A DNA stretch of 64,000 bases from Chryseobacterium gleum (GCA_945897805.1 CAMDFX010000002.1:1-64000), one strand, 5' to 3'; shown: positions 44,233 to 54,285, numbered from the stretch's first letter. The notes: a model not told the origin generated them from the sequence alone. Made by a program: numbers and translations.

Positions 44233-45693
44233 TTATTGAACTGAAATTTTTGAAGGATGAATATTTTCGAATAAATGTGTAACGCTTGGTTGAACAAAAT
44301 CAATCACCAATTGCGGATATACACCCAAAATCACAATTAAAACCATCAGAATGAAAAACACCAACCATTCATTCCATGTTAAATCTGGGAAATTGAAATT
44401 CTTTGAAGGACCGTACATTGAAAGTTGGTAAGCACGCAAGGTGTAAACAGCACCATAAACCAAGGTTGAACCGATGACCAAACCGATGATCCAATTGTAG
44501 GAATAAACTCCGCGAATCAATAAAAACTCACCAATGAAACCACTTGTCAATGGAACTGAAATCGATGCTAAAGCAACAACTCCAAACCAGAAAGCAAATT
44601 TCGGCGCTTGTTTGGCAATTCCGCCCAATTCGCTCATGTTCCTGATTCCTGTTCTGCTTTCAATAATATCTACTGCTAAGAAAAGTCCAACAGCAACCAA
44701 ACTGTGATTGATCATCTGAACAAAAACACCCATGGTTGAATCGACGTTCAACAAAACAATTCCGGCGGCGATTAAACCAACGTGTGAAATAGAAGCGAAA
44801 GCAAAAGTTCGTTTGATATCGTTTTGCTTAATTGCTAAAATTGCAGCGTAAACCACACCAATCGTTCCCAAAATGATGATTGGCAATTTGTAAGATTCCA
44901 ACGATTCAGGAGCCAACGGAATCATCCAACGAATCATTCCGTATAACGCCATTTTCAGCATCAATGCAGAAAGTAACATGGTTCCAGCCATTGGAGAAGT
45001 GGTATAAGTATCAGGCTGCCAAGTATGGAATGGAAACAAAGGGATTTTCACTGCAAAAGCGAATAAGAAACCTCCAAAGATCCAACAAGCTGAGCAAGCT
45101 GACAATTGCACTGCCATCAAATCATCGATTGCAAAACTTTTAGCTGGTAGATTTCCACAAATTCCTGTTTTGATTGCCATCAATGCCAACAACATCGCCA
45201 ATGAACCAACAAAAGTGTAGATAAAGAATTTGACCAAAGCTTGTTTTCTTCCAGGAGCGCCAAACCACAAAGCGATTAGGAACACTGGAATCAAAGTGAT
45301 TTCCCAGAAAATGTAGAACAACAATCCGTCCATTGATGTGAACACGCCCAACAATGCTACTTGCATGAAAAATACCATCGCAGTAAACATTTTATTGGAA
45401 GCCAATTCTTTGTTGAAATTGCTGAGTAAAATCAATAGCGTGATGACATTTGTCAAAACTACCATGATTAAACTGATTCCATCGTAACCCATTTTGTAGG
45501 TCAACCCAAAAGTTGAAGTCCAATTTGGGTCGATTAAAGAAACGTATTTTGTCGTCGGTGCATAATATACAGCATGTACAATAGCAACAACAGCAGAGGT
45601 AACACCACCAGCTAAACCGAAGTATCGCATGAAGTTTCGTGGAATCACTAGCGCCGCGAGCGCAAATAAACTAGGTATTATAAGAAGTTCCAA
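44233..45693 (-). CDS. nuoM: NADH-quinone oxidoreductase subunit M
   Basis: A 486-residue antiporter-like membrane subunit of complex I. The Glu in FYIFWEITLIPVF and the Lys in the KIPLFPFHTWQPDTY region are proton-channel residues, and FAFASISHVGLIA follows. It has about 14 membrane segments. It overlaps no neighbour: nuoL ends 5 bp before it and nuoN begins 1 bp after it. Confidence 0.97.
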   Translation of the reverse strand: MELLIIPSLFALAALVIPRNFMRYFGLAGGVTSAVVAIVHAVYYAPTTKYVSLIDPNWTSTFGLTYKMGYDGISLIMVVLTNVITLLILLSNFNKELASNKMFTAMVFFMQVALLGVFTSMDGLLFYIFWEITLIPVFLIALWFGAPGRKQALVKFFIYTFVGSLAMLLALMAIKTGICGNLPAKSFAIDDLMAVQLSACSACWIFGGFLFAFAVKIPLFPFHTWQPDTYTTSPMAGTMLLSALMLKMALYGMIRWMIPLAPESLESYKLPIIILGTIGVVYAAILAIKQNDIKRTFAFASISHVGLIAAGIVLLNVDSTMGVFVQMINHSLVAVGLFLAVDIIESRTGIRNMSELGGIAKQAPKFAFWFGVVALASISVPLTSGFIGEFLLIRGVYSYNWIIGLVIGSTLVYGAVYTLRAYQLSMYGPSKNFNFPDLTWNEWLVFFILMVLIVILGVYPQLVIDFVQPSVTHLFENIHPSKISVQ

Positions 45694-45698
45694 AGCCT

Positions 45699-47618
45699 TT
45701 ATATTTTAACAAGATAATACACGATCAAACCAACGATTCCACCAACCATCCAAAGGATGTACCAGTTCACACGTCCAGTTTGCCATTTTTTAACCAATTC
45801 ACCGGATGCTCCGATTCCTTTTGCAAATCCAAGAATGATTCCATTCAAGAACATAATTTCAATGAATTTATGTCCAACAACTGAAAGCCATTCTGTAGGA
45901 CGGACAAACAAGAAATTGTAAATTTCATCGATGTACAATTTGTTGGCAGAGATTTTTTGCCATCCACTCAAATCTGCATCTGCAACTGGCACGTTTTGTT
46001 TTTTGCCGTAAACTAAGTAACAAACACCCAATGCGCCCAAACAAACAGCAACTGCAACAATCATTAGCATTAAAGTAATCATATCGTCCGCATGTTCTGC
46101 TTTGATTAAATTCAAACCGCCAGTATTGTGTTCTAAATGATGCGACAACCAATGCGCTTGGCCTTTCAACCAAATCCCTGGTAGGTTCAGCAAACCACCA
46201 AAAATGGAAAGAACTGCCAAAATCACCAAAGGCAAAGTCATTGAAATTGGTCCTTCGTGAACGTGGTGTTCTTGCTCGTGTGTTCCTCTGAAACAGCCGA
46301 AGAAAACTACGAAATACATTCTGAACATGTAAATCGCTGTCAGCAGAATACTGAACATCAACATTCCATAAATCAACACATTGTGGCTGAATGCGTGTCC
46401 AACGATTTCATCTTTCGAAAAGAAACCAGACAACAATGGGAAACCAGTGATTGCCAAAGTTCCGATTAAGAAAGTGAAATGTGTCAATGGGATTTTCTTG
46501 CGTAAACCACCCATTTTGCGCATATCTTGTTCGTCAGACATGGCGTGAATAACGCTTCCAGAACCTAAGAAAAGTAATGCTTTAAAGAATGCGTGTGTTG
46601 TGACGTGAAAAATCGCTGCTGTGTAAGCGCCCATTCCAAGTGCAACAAATAACAATCCCAATTGAGAAACGGTTGAATAAGCCAATACTTTTTTAATATC
46701 GTTTTGGCGCATGGCGATGAAAGCAGCAACCAAAGAAGTAGCCAAACCGATATACAACATGATTTCTTGCGTCATTGGCGCATGTTCAAAAAAGAAATTT
46801 GAACGCACAACCAAAAAGATACCCGCAGTTACCATTGTAGCAGCGTGAATCAAAGCAGAAACTGGTGTTGGTCCCGCCATCGCATCTGGCAACCATGTGA
46901 ACAAAGGAATTTGCGCACTTTTTCCCGTTGCACCAATGAATAAGCACATGGTGATTCCGAACATCATCCAAGGCGTTCCGAGGATTTTGTCAACCGTTAC
47001 CAAATTTGTCAATTCTTGGTATTCCAGCGTTCCGAATTGAGAAAGAATCAGGAACAAACCGATTAGCAATCCTAAATCCCCGATGCGGTTCATGATGAAA
47101 GCTTTTCTTGCAGCAATACCGTTCAACATTCCTTTTTCAGCATCGCTGTAATGGAAGCCGATTAAGAAATACGAGCAGATTCCCACACCTTCCCAGCCGA
47201 AGAACAACATGAAATAGTTGCTTCCCAAAACAAGGATTAACATTGCGAAGATGAAGAGATTCAAATAGGTAAAGAATTTGGAATATCCAGCATCGTGCTT
47301 CATGTAGCCCATGGAGAACAAATGAATCAAAGATCCAATTCCGGTGATGATTAAAACCATCCACAAAGCAAGATTATCAGCCAATAAACTTGCGTTTAAA
47401 TGCAAATCTTTCAGGTCAATCATTCTAAATAAATGAATTTTTACTGGTTCATTTAATTGGAAGAATACCATCAAAGCAGTTGCGAATGATAACGTTGAAG
47501 CCAAAGTAGCCAACGAACCAACCAATGCTTTTGGCAATTTTTTCCCGAATATGCCATTGATAATTCCACCGATTAGTGGAAACAATAAAATTAAGGGTAC
47601 GAGTTGTTGTATTGACAT
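45699..47618 (-). CDS. nuoL: NADH-quinone oxidoreductase subunit L
   Basis: The largest antiporter-like membrane subunit of complex I (639 residues). Visible markers are FFGWEGVGICSYFLIGFH, AQIPLFTWLPDAMAGPTPVSALIHAATMVTAG and KVLAYSTVSQLG. The C-terminal part has the long lateral-helix region (about 560-600), ending in a last membrane helix (LWMVGGIVGLIVYYLV). It lies 4 bp after nuoK. Confidence 0.97.
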   Translation of the reverse strand: MSIQQLVPLILLFPLIGGIINGIFGKKLPKALVGSLATLASTLSFATALMVFFQLNEPVKIHLFRMIDLKDLHLNASLLADNLALWMVLIITGIGSLIHLFSMGYMKHDAGYSKFFTYLNLFIFAMLILVLGSNYFMLFFGWEGVGICSYFLIGFHYSDAEKGMLNGIAARKAFIMNRIGDLGLLIGLFLILSQFGTLEYQELTNLVTVDKILGTPWMMFGITMCLFIGATGKSAQIPLFTWLPDAMAGPTPVSALIHAATMVTAGIFLVVRSNFFFEHAPMTQEIMLYIGLATSLVAAFIAMRQNDIKKVLAYSTVSQLGLLFVALGMGAYTAAIFHVTTHAFFKALLFLGSGSVIHAMSDEQDMRKMGGLRKKIPLTHFTFLIGTLAITGFPLLSGFFSKDEIVGHAFSHNVLIYGMLMFSILLTAIYMFRMYFVVFFGCFRGTHEQEHHVHEGPISMTLPLVILAVLSIFGGLLNLPGIWLKGQAHWLSHHLEHNTGGLNLIKAEHADDMITLMLMIVAVAVCLGALGVCYLVYGKKQNVPVADADLSGWQKISANKLYIDEIYNFLFVRPTEWLSVVGHKFIEIMFLNGIILGFAKGIGASGELVKKWQTGRVNWYILWMVGGIVGLIVYYLVKI

Positions 47619-47622
47619 CTGA

Positions 47623-47952
47623 TTATCCTTTTAATTTGTTAAACAATCCGATATCTACTGATCTGTTGTTTCTGTAAAGCAACACCAAGATGGATAAACC
47701 GATGGTCGCTTCTGCAGCGGCAACAACCATGATGAAAAACACAAAAACCTGCGCATCGCCATTTCCGAAATAAGTGGAAAAAGCAACCAATAAAAGGTTT
47801 ACAGCATTTAGCATGATTTCAACACACATCAACACAATAATGGCATTTTTTCTTATCAAAACACCCAAAACACCAATCGCAAAAAGTATCGTTGATAATA
47901 CAATGTAAAACTGTATCGATACTCCGGATTCAAAAATAGAAGCTAATATCAT
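47623..47952 (-). CDS. nuoK: NADH-quinone oxidoreductase subunit K
   Basis: A small three-helix membrane subunit (109 residues). The Glu in CVEIMLNAVNLLLVAFS and the second Glu in VAAAEATIGLSILVLLYRN, both conserved in proton transfer, are present. The gene follows nuoJ with 2 bp between. Confidence 0.96.
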   Translation of the reverse strand: MILASIFESGVSIQFYIVLSTILFAIGVLGVLIRKNAIIVLMCVEIMLNAVNLLLVAFSTYFGNGDAQVFVFFIMVVAAAEATIGLSILVLLYRNNRSVDIGLFNKLKG

Positions 47953-47954
47953 TC

Positions 47955-48467
47955 TTACTCGATTATTTGTTTTTCTCTTTTTGCTAATAATACAGCTCCC
48001 ACCATGGCAGCAATAAACAAAATGGAAGACATTTCAAAAGGAAGTACATATTTGGTGAACAACAATTGTCCTAAATTCTCAACCATTCCTTGCTGATTTT
48101 CTAACATTTCTGTTTTTGGCAAAATCACACTGTCTTTCAAAGCAGCAATCAAAACTGTCAAAAGCGAACCACCAGCAAAAGTGGCTGCAATTTTCATTTT
48201 GATAGATGATTTTGGCTCATTGTCTTTACTCAAATTCAATAGCATCAATACGAACAGGAATAAAACCATGATTGCACCGGCGTAAACGATGATGTTTACA
48301 ACGGCAATAAACTGTGCATTCATCAAAATGTAATTCCCTGAAATCAGGAAAAAAGTCAGTATCAAATACAAGACACTTCTCACGGGATGCGGACTTAAAA
48401 TAACCATCAGTGCAGCACCAATCGTTAATCCGCCTAAAACCGTTGCGATAATTTCTAAACTACTCAT
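47955..48467 (-). CDS. nuoJ: NADH-quinone oxidoreductase subunit J
   Basis: A five-helix membrane subunit (170 residues) with the conserved NIIVYAGAIMVLFLFVLMLL helix, whose pi-bulge is important in complex I. The start overlaps the nuoI stop codon by 4 bp, so translation is probably coupled. Confidence 0.95.
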   Translation of the reverse strand: MSSLEIIATVLGGLTIGAALMVILSPHPVRSVLYLILTFFLISGNYILMNAQFIAVVNIIVYAGAIMVLFLFVLMLLNLSKDNEPKSSIKMKIAATFAGGSLLTVLIAALKDSVILPKTEMLENQQGMVENLGQLLFTKYVLPFEMSSILFIAAMVGAVLLAKREKQIIE

Positions 48468-49006
48468 TTTTCACCTCTTTTACCAGTATTTTGTCTTACT
48501 GTGATGTCTATTCTATTATCCAATTGTTCTACCAAACGGTCTTTTCCGTAAATAAACTCATCGCGGTCAAAATGCGTAGGCACAATTCTATCTGTCAAGA
48601 AAATCGCTTCTTTTGGACAAGCTTCTTCGCACAAACCACAGAAAATGCAACGCAACATGTTGATTTCATAGACTTCAGCATATTTTTCTTCTCTGTATAG
48701 ACCTTCTTCGCCTTTTTCTCTTTCGGCAGCCACCATTGTGATTGCTTCAGCAGGACAAGCTACTGCACACAAACCGCAAGCAGTGCAGTTTTCGCGCCCT
48801 TGTTCATCTCGCTTCAAGACGTGCATTCCACGGTAAACTGGAGCAAAAACACGTTGTTCTTCCGGATATTTAAGCGTATTGTGTTTCTTGAACATGTGTT
48901 TGATTGTAATCCACATTCCTCCGGCGATTGCTGGTAAATATAGACTCTCAACAAAACTCATTTTTTTGTTAGAAACAACCTTTTTTCGATTTGATAAACT
49001 CTCCAT
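48464..49006 (-). CDS. nuoI: NADH-quinone oxidoreductase subunit I
   Basis: The ferredoxin-like subunit that carries clusters N6a and N6b in the peripheral arm, 180 residues. Both 4Fe-4S motifs are complete: Cys74, 77, 80, 84 (CTACGLCAVACP) and Cys120, 123, 126, 130 (CIFCGLCEEACP). The N-terminal amphipathic helix is followed by EEQRVFAPVYRG. It overlaps nuoJ by 4 bp. Confidence 0.97.
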   Translation of the reverse strand: MESLSNRKKVVSNKKMSFVESLYLPAIAGGMWITIKHMFKKHNTLKYPEEQRVFAPVYRGMHVLKRDEQGRENCTACGLCAVACPAEAITMVAAEREKGEEGLYREEKYAEVYEINMLRCIFCGLCEEACPKEAIFLTDRIVPTHFDRDEFIYGKDRLVEQLDNRIDITVRQNTGKRGEK

Positions 49007-49027
49007 ATCTTGGGGTATGCTTACTGT

Positions 49028-50158
49028 TTAATTATTGAAATTGATTTTGTAATTAGCCTCGGCGCCTACTTTTGCTTTTGGCATCATTGCAACACTTTTT
49101 TCAGTCTGTTTCGCTTTTGCTGATTTTTTAGTAAACCAACCTGCGTTGAATCCAATCACAACTGCAGTAATCACCAAATTAATCATTGCAATTGGAATTA
49201 ATTTTTTCCATCCTAAGTGCATCAATTGATCGTAACGAAATCTTGGTAAAGTCCAGCGAATCCACATAATCACAAAGATAAAGAAGATGATTTTCGCAAA
49301 AAATGCTGCTGTTCCTAATATAGCCAAAGTATTTCCAGAAAAATGATCCATACCTGGGAAGTTGTAACCGCCAAAGAATAGTGCTGCAATTACTGCAGAT
49401 GAAATAAATAGATTCACATATTCAGCAAACAAGAAGAATCCTAATTTCATTGAACCATATTCTGTGTGGTAACCACCTATCAATTCACTTTCACATTCCG
49501 CCAAATCGAATGGTGCTCTGTTACATTCAGCGATTGAACAGATAAAGAAAACAATGAATGCAACTGGTTGATATAAAATGTTCCAATTCATTCCATGTTG
49601 TTGTTCCACAATTTGTCCCAAGCTCAAACTTCCCGACATCAAGACCAAAGTGATGATGGAAATTCCCATTGCCAACTCGTAAGAAATCATTTGTGAAGAA
49701 GCACGAATTGCAGCAAAGAGAGAGAATTTATTGTTAGAAGCCCAACCACCAATCATGATTCCATAAACACCGATAGAAGCAAATCCCATGATGAATAAGA
49801 TTCCGATGTTGATATCAGCCACTTGCAGCGCCACCGTTCTTCCAAACATTTCCAATGGCGGTCCCCAAGGAATTACGGCACCTGTCATTGAAGCAGTAAA
49901 CATCGCGATTCCAGGTCCCATGATAAACAACCATTTGTCTGCATTGGCAGGAATAAAATCTTCTTTGAAAAACATTTTTCCGGCATCGGCGATAGGTTGC
50001 AAAATGCCAAAAGGCCCTGCTCTATCTGGTCCTACACGGTCTTGCAACCAAGCAGCGACTTTCCGTTCCATGTACGTTTGATAAGTTGCAATAAACAATG
50101 TAATTGCAAAAATCACGACAACAAGAATCGTTTTTTCTATCAATAATCCAGTATCCAT
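49028..50158 (-). CDS. nuoH: NADH-quinone oxidoreductase subunit H
   Basis: The membrane subunit at the quinone site (376 residues). KVAAWLQDRVGPDRAGPFGILQPIADAGKM, NRAPFDLAECESELIGGYHTEYG (the charged quinone-cavity loop) and RFRYDQLMHLGWK are diagnostic. The C-terminal 50 residues after the last helix are an extra hydrophilic, Lys-rich tail. It shares one base with the nuoG stop codon. Confidence 0.97.
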   Translation of the reverse strand: MDTGLLIEKTILVVVIFAITLFIATYQTYMERKVAAWLQDRVGPDRAGPFGILQPIADAGKMFFKEDFIPANADKWLFIMGPGIAMFTASMTGAVIPWGPPLEMFGRTVALQVADINIGILFIMGFASIGVYGIMIGGWASNNKFSLFAAIRASSQMISYELAMGISIITLVLMSGSLSLGQIVEQQHGMNWNILYQPVAFIVFFICSIAECNRAPFDLAECESELIGGYHTEYGSMKLGFFLFAEYVNLFISSAVIAALFFGGYNFPGMDHFSGNTLAILGTAAFFAKIIFFIFVIMWIRWTLPRFRYDQLMHLGWKKLIPIAMINLVITAVVIGFNAGWFTKKSAKAKQTEKSVAMMPKAKVGAEANYKINFNN

Positions 50159-51126
50159 TATTTGATTTTTTTAGTATTGTTTTCCAATGGATTTGCTTTC
50201 TCATAGTGATTGGCAGAGATCACAGAATGGCGGTTGATTTTTCTTGGCCCTTCGATGTTCCAATCAGAAACATTTTTGTGATCAAAACGACAATCGTTGC
50301 AAATCCAAGCTGGTTTTCCATCATTGTCTTCAACTTCTCCGTATTTGTCTTTTCTTGCAGTGACACGGTAAATTTCTTCACCAAACATCCAAACCACCGT
50401 TTTACCTGAACATTTTGTACAAGCGCGAGATGCTTCCATTGGTTTCAAGAACCAAACACGAGATTTGAAACGGAAAGTTTTATCTGTCAATGCGCCAACT
50501 GGACATACATCGATCATATTTCCTGAGAAATCATTTTCAACAGCATTGCTGATATAAGTGCTAATTTCAGCATGATCGCCACGGCCTAAAACTCCGTGCA
50601 CACGTTTGTTGGTTAATTGATCTGCAACCATTACACATCTGTAGCATAAGATGCAACGATTCATGTGCAATTTGATTTTGTTACCAATATCGATTGGATC
50701 AAAAGTTCTTCTTTCTTCCTCGTAACGCGTTCCAGAAGCGCCATGTTCAAAACCTAAATCTTGCAGATGGCATTCTCCAGCTTGATCACAAATTGGGCAA
50801 TCCAAGGGATGATTAATCAATAAAAATTCAGTTACAGCGCCGCGACCCACGTGCACTTTTTCACTGGTTTTATTTTTGATTACCATTCCATCTTGCACGG
50901 GCGTTGAGCAAGAAGCGACCAATTTTGGCATTGGTCTTGGATCGTTTGCAGAACCAGCTGCAACTTCAACCAAACAAGTTCGGCATTTACCACCGCTACC
51001 CTCTAATTTACTGTAATAGCACATCGCTGGCGGAACAACATCTCCTCCAATTTTACGCGCAGCGTTCAAAACTGTCGTTCCAGCTTCTACTTCTACTTCT
51101 ATGCCATCAATGGTTACTTTGACCAT
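50158..51126 (-). CDS. nuoG: NADH-quinone oxidoreductase subunit G, short form
   Basis: The peripheral-arm subunit with clusters N1b, N5 and N4. This form has only 322 residues; the common form is about 700-900. The cluster ligands are all visible: 2Fe-2S Cys36, 48, 51, 73; His106, Cys110, 113, 119; Cys158, 161, 164, 208. After these comes a piece of the molybdopterin-oxidoreductase Fe4S4 module (Cys236-x2-Cys239 and Cys276-x2-Cys279), and the protein ends about 40 residues later, without the molybdopterin-like body. The surrounding genes are intact and in phase, so this is a natural short NuoG rather than a broken gene. Confidence 0.93.
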   Translation of the reverse strand: MVKVTIDGIEVEVEAGTTVLNAARKIGGDVVPPAMCYYSKLEGSGGKCRTCLVEVAAGSANDPRPMPKLVASCSTPVQDGMVIKNKTSEKVHVGRGAVTEFLLINHPLDCPICDQAGECHLQDLGFEHGASGTRYEEERRTFDPIDIGNKIKLHMNRCILCYRCVMVADQLTNKRVHGVLGRGDHAEISTYISNAVENDFSGNMIDVCPVGALTDKTFRFKSRVWFLKPMEASRACTKCSGKTVVWMFGEEIYRVTARKDKYGEVEDNDGKPAWICNDCRFDHKNVSDWNIEGPRKINRHSVISANHYEKANPLENNTKKIK

Positions 51127-51169
51127 GGTTATTTTTTATTATCGTTCTTGGTTTGATCCAAAAAGTTGA

Positions 51170-52507
51170 TTAAACAGTAATTCCTTTTAACAAGCCATAA
51201 TTGCCTTTCACTGCATCTTCTGGATGCGTAACGTGCCACTCAAATTCTTCACGGAAATGACGAATAGCTGCAGCAACAGGCCAAGCAGCAGCATCTCCAA
51301 GTGGACAAATTGTATTTCCTTCGATTTTCTTATTGATGTCTGCCAACAATTCGATGTCTCGCATATTTCCTTTTCCAGTTTCAAGGCGGTACAGTACTTT
51401 TTCCATCCAACCAGTACCTTCGCGGCAAGGTGAACATTGACCGCAAGATTCGTGTGCATAAAAACGGGCAAAATTCCATGTATTTCTTACGATACATTGG
51501 TCTTCATCGAAAACAATGAATCCGCCAGAACCAATCATAGAACCTGAAGCAAAACCACCGTCAGCCATACTTTCATAGCTCATCAAGCGATTTTCTCCAG
51601 CTGCTGTTTTGGTAATCAAATGTGCAGGCAATATTGGGACTGAAGAACCTCCAGGAACCAATGCTTTAATTTTCTTATTATTTGCAATTCCACGGCACCA
51701 TTCGTCACCGTAGATAAATTCTTCAACAGAAATTCCCAATTCAATTTCGTACACACCTCCACGAGCAACATTTCCGCAAGCTGAAATCAATTTTGTTCCG
51801 TTGCTTCCTTCCGTTCCCAATTTAGCATATTCATCACCGCCATCATTGATAATTGGAACGACAGTAGCCAAACTCTCAACATTATTTACAACTGTAGGGC
51901 ATCCCCATAAACCTTTAACGGCTGGAAATGGTGGCTTGATTCTCGGATTTCCGCGCTTGCCTTCTAAAGATTCGATCATGGCAGTTTCTTCTCCACAAAT
52001 GTATGCGCCTCCACCTGGAGCAACACGCAAATCTAAATCAAATCCAGAACCTAAAATATTTTTCCCAAGAAAACCTTTGGAATATGCTTCTGCGATTGCT
52101 TTTTCAAGAATTTCGAGCACCCACATATATTCTCCTCTAATATAGATGTAAGATAAGTTTGAACCTAAAGCATAGCTAGAAACGATCATTCCTTCGATCA
52201 ATAAATGAGGGATTTTTTCCATCAAATATCGGTCTTTGAATGTGCCTGGCTCAGATTCATCCGCATTGCACAATAAATATCTTGGAACGCCTTCTGGTTT
52301 AGCCAAAAACGACCATTTCAAACCAGTTGGGAAACCTGCTCCACCACGGCCCTTCAAGGTAGCTTTTTTTACTTCCTCCACAACATCTTCAGGAGACATT
52401 GTTTTCAAAGCTTTTTCTACCGAACGGTAACCGCCATTTTTTCTATATACATCAAACGTTTCAATACCAGGAACGTCAATGTGTTCTAAAAGTAATTTTC
52501 TTCCCAT
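51170..52507 (-). CDS. nuoF: NADH-quinone oxidoreductase subunit F
   Basis: The NADH- and FMN-binding subunit (445 residues). KGRGGAGFPTGLKW (53-64) binds FMN, GGGAYICGEETA and the NADH-binding Glu are present. The N3 cluster is Cys355, 358, 361 and 401 (ESCGQCSPCREG, CPLGDAAAWP). It is 5 bp after nuoE and 43 bp before nuoG. Confidence 0.97.
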   Translation of the reverse strand: MGRKLLLEHIDVPGIETFDVYRKNGGYRSVEKALKTMSPEDVVEEVKKATLKGRGGAGFPTGLKWSFLAKPEGVPRYLLCNADESEPGTFKDRYLMEKIPHLLIEGMIVSSYALGSNLSYIYIRGEYMWVLEILEKAIAEAYSKGFLGKNILGSGFDLDLRVAPGGGAYICGEETAMIESLEGKRGNPRIKPPFPAVKGLWGCPTVVNNVESLATVVPIINDGGDEYAKLGTEGSNGTKLISACGNVARGGVYEIELGISVEEFIYGDEWCRGIANNKKIKALVPGGSSVPILPAHLITKTAAGENRLMSYESMADGGFASGSMIGSGGFIVFDEDQCIVRNTWNFARFYAHESCGQCSPCREGTGWMEKVLYRLETGKGNMRDIELLADINKKIEGNTICPLGDAAAWPVAAAIRHFREEFEWHVTHPEDAVKGNYGLLKGITV

Positions 52508-52512
52508 CCGTA

Positions 52513-53043
52513 TTAAAAATTAGCTTTGATCTCTCCTTTTCTGCAAGCTTCGATTAGCTCGTCAACCTTAGTAGGAGTTAAATGTTCATGATAATGTTTT
52601 CCGCATTGCAACATTGGTCCGTAACCACAAGCACCCAAACATTCAGCAGTTTTCAATGTAAACATGCCGTCTGCAGTTGTACCTCCAACCTTAACATCCA
52701 ATTTATTTTCGATATATTCAATGATATTGTCGCTTCCAACCAACATGCAAGGTCCTGTTCTACAAACTTCAAAAATGAATTTTCCAACTGGATTTAAGTT
52801 GAACATGGTATAGAACGTCGCAACTTCATAAACTTCGATTGGTTGTATATTTAAAATTTCAGCAACCATATCCATCGTATCAGGACTCAACCAACCGCCT
52901 GCTTCTTCTTCCACAATATGTAAAATTCGAATTATTGCACTTTTTGATTTCCCTTCAGGAAATTGATTGATTACACCTTGAATCTCGGCCATTTTTTCGG
53001 CGCTAAGAACAGGTCTGCTTTTTTGTGTAACTTCTACTTTCAT
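52513..53043 (-). CDS. nuoE: NADH-quinone oxidoreductase subunit E
   Basis: A thioredoxin-fold subunit (176 residues) carrying the N1a 2Fe-2S cluster: Cys94, Cys99, Cys135 and Cys139 (C-x4-C, C-x3-C). EVYEVATFYTMFNL is the conserved helix before it. It lies 3 bp after nuoD. Confidence 0.97.
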   Translation of the reverse strand: MKVEVTQKSRPVLSAEKMAEIQGVINQFPEGKSKSAIIRILHIVEEEAGGWLSPDTMDMVAEILNIQPIEVYEVATFYTMFNLNPVGKFIFEVCRTGPCMLVGSDNIIEYIENKLDVKVGGTTADGMFTLKTAECLGACGYGPMLQCGKHYHEHLTPTKVDELIEACRKGEIKANF

Positions 53044-53046
53044 AAA

Positions 53047-54273
53047 CTAAGCGTCCAATTCTCCAGCGATCACATTCATGCTACTTAACGTCAAAACGGC
53101 ATCACTGATGCTTTGACCTGTAATCATTTCTGGATAAGCTTGGTAATAAATAAAACAAGGGCGACGGAATTGTAAACGGAAAGGTGCTCTTCCACCGTCA
53201 CTAATCAAGTAAAAACCTAATTCACCATTTCCGCCTTCCACACTGTGGTAAACTTCTCCAACTGGAACAGGTGTTTCACCCATTACAATTTTAAAGTGGT
53301 AAATCAAAGCTTCCATTTTATTGTAAACATCTTCTTTTGGAGGCAAATAAAATTCAGGAACATCTGCAAAATATTTACCTTCAGGCATTCCGTCTAAAGC
53401 TTGTTTGATAATTGACAAACTTTGGCGAATTTCTTCCTGACGCACTTGGAAACGATCGTAAGTATCTCCTTGTGTTCCTACTGGAACGATGAAATCAAAA
53501 TCTTGATAAGAAGAATATGGATTCATGACTCTCACATCATAATCCACACCTGCTGCTCTTAAATTTGGTCCAGAAAATGAATACTCTAATGCACGTTCCG
53601 CAGAAATTGGTCCTGCGTTGATTGTACGATCCATAAAAATCCTATTTCGAGACAATAAACTGTCAAATTCATTGAAAACCTTTGGAAAATCTTTCAAGAA
53701 ATCGTTTAGTTTATGGTAGAATGTTGGAGAAAAATCTCTTTCAAATCCTCCGATTCGACCAACGTTTGTTGTCAAACGCGCACCGCAAACTTCTTCGAAA
53801 AGTTCGTAGATTTTTTCTCTTTGTTGGAAAAGGTAAGTAAAACCAGTCAAAGCACCCGTATCCACACCGATTACAGAATTACAAACCAAGTGATCTGCAA
53901 TTCTTGCCAATTCCATGATAATTACACGCATGTAATCCACTTTCTTTGGCATTTCAGTTTGAATCAATTTTTCAACGGTCATGTGCCAACCCATGTTATT
54001 GATCGGTGAAGAGCAATAGTTAAGTCTGTCCGTTAAAGGAGTGATTTGATTATATGGTCTATGTTCAGCAATTTTTTCAAAAGCGCGGTGAATATATCCA
54101 ACCGTTTGCTCCGAGGATAAAATTCTTTCGCCATCCACCTTCAGGATATTTTGAAAGATTCCATGCGTTGCTGGATGCGTAGGCCCTAGATTGAGCGTTG
54201 CAATGTCGCCGTCAATTGTCTCTGCTGATAAATTGTTTCCCGGCTTAATATCGTCGTCTAACCATTCATTCAT
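53047..54273 (-). CDS. nuoD: NADH-quinone oxidoreductase subunit D
   Basis: The 49-kDa-type subunit at the quinone-binding site (408 residues). NLGPTHPATHGIFQ, the conserved EKIAEHRPYNQITPLTDRLNYCSSP and the C-terminal ISDAVLTLSSMNVIAGELD are all present. nuoC and nuoD are separate genes here, not fused as in enterobacteria. Confidence 0.97.
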   Translation of the reverse strand: MNEWLDDDIKPGNNLSAETIDGDIATLNLGPTHPATHGIFQNILKVDGERILSSEQTVGYIHRAFEKIAEHRPYNQITPLTDRLNYCSSPINNMGWHMTVEKLIQTEMPKKVDYMRVIIMELARIADHLVCNSVIGVDTGALTGFTYLFQQREKIYELFEEVCGARLTTNVGRIGGFERDFSPTFYHKLNDFLKDFPKVFNEFDSLLSRNRIFMDRTINAGPISAERALEYSFSGPNLRAAGVDYDVRVMNPYSSYQDFDFIVPVGTQGDTYDRFQVRQEEIRQSLSIIKQALDGMPEGKYFADVPEFYLPPKEDVYNKMEALIYHFKIVMGETPVPVGEVYHSVEGGNGELGFYLISDGGRAPFRLQFRRPCFIYYQAYPEMITGQSISDAVLTLSSMNVIAGELDA

Positions 54274-54285
54274 AATACTACTGTT

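Noticed and set aside
44232-44303. Longer nuoN start
   Set aside because: It would overlap nuoM by 71 bp, and the residues before MIALIVIF do not resemble NuoN. The ATG at 44231 follows the nuoM end directly.
50158-51126. NuoG as a truncated pseudogene
   Set aside because: All cluster ligands are intact, the nuoH start overlaps the stop codon by one base, and there is no residual coding sequence after the stop. It is a natural short form.
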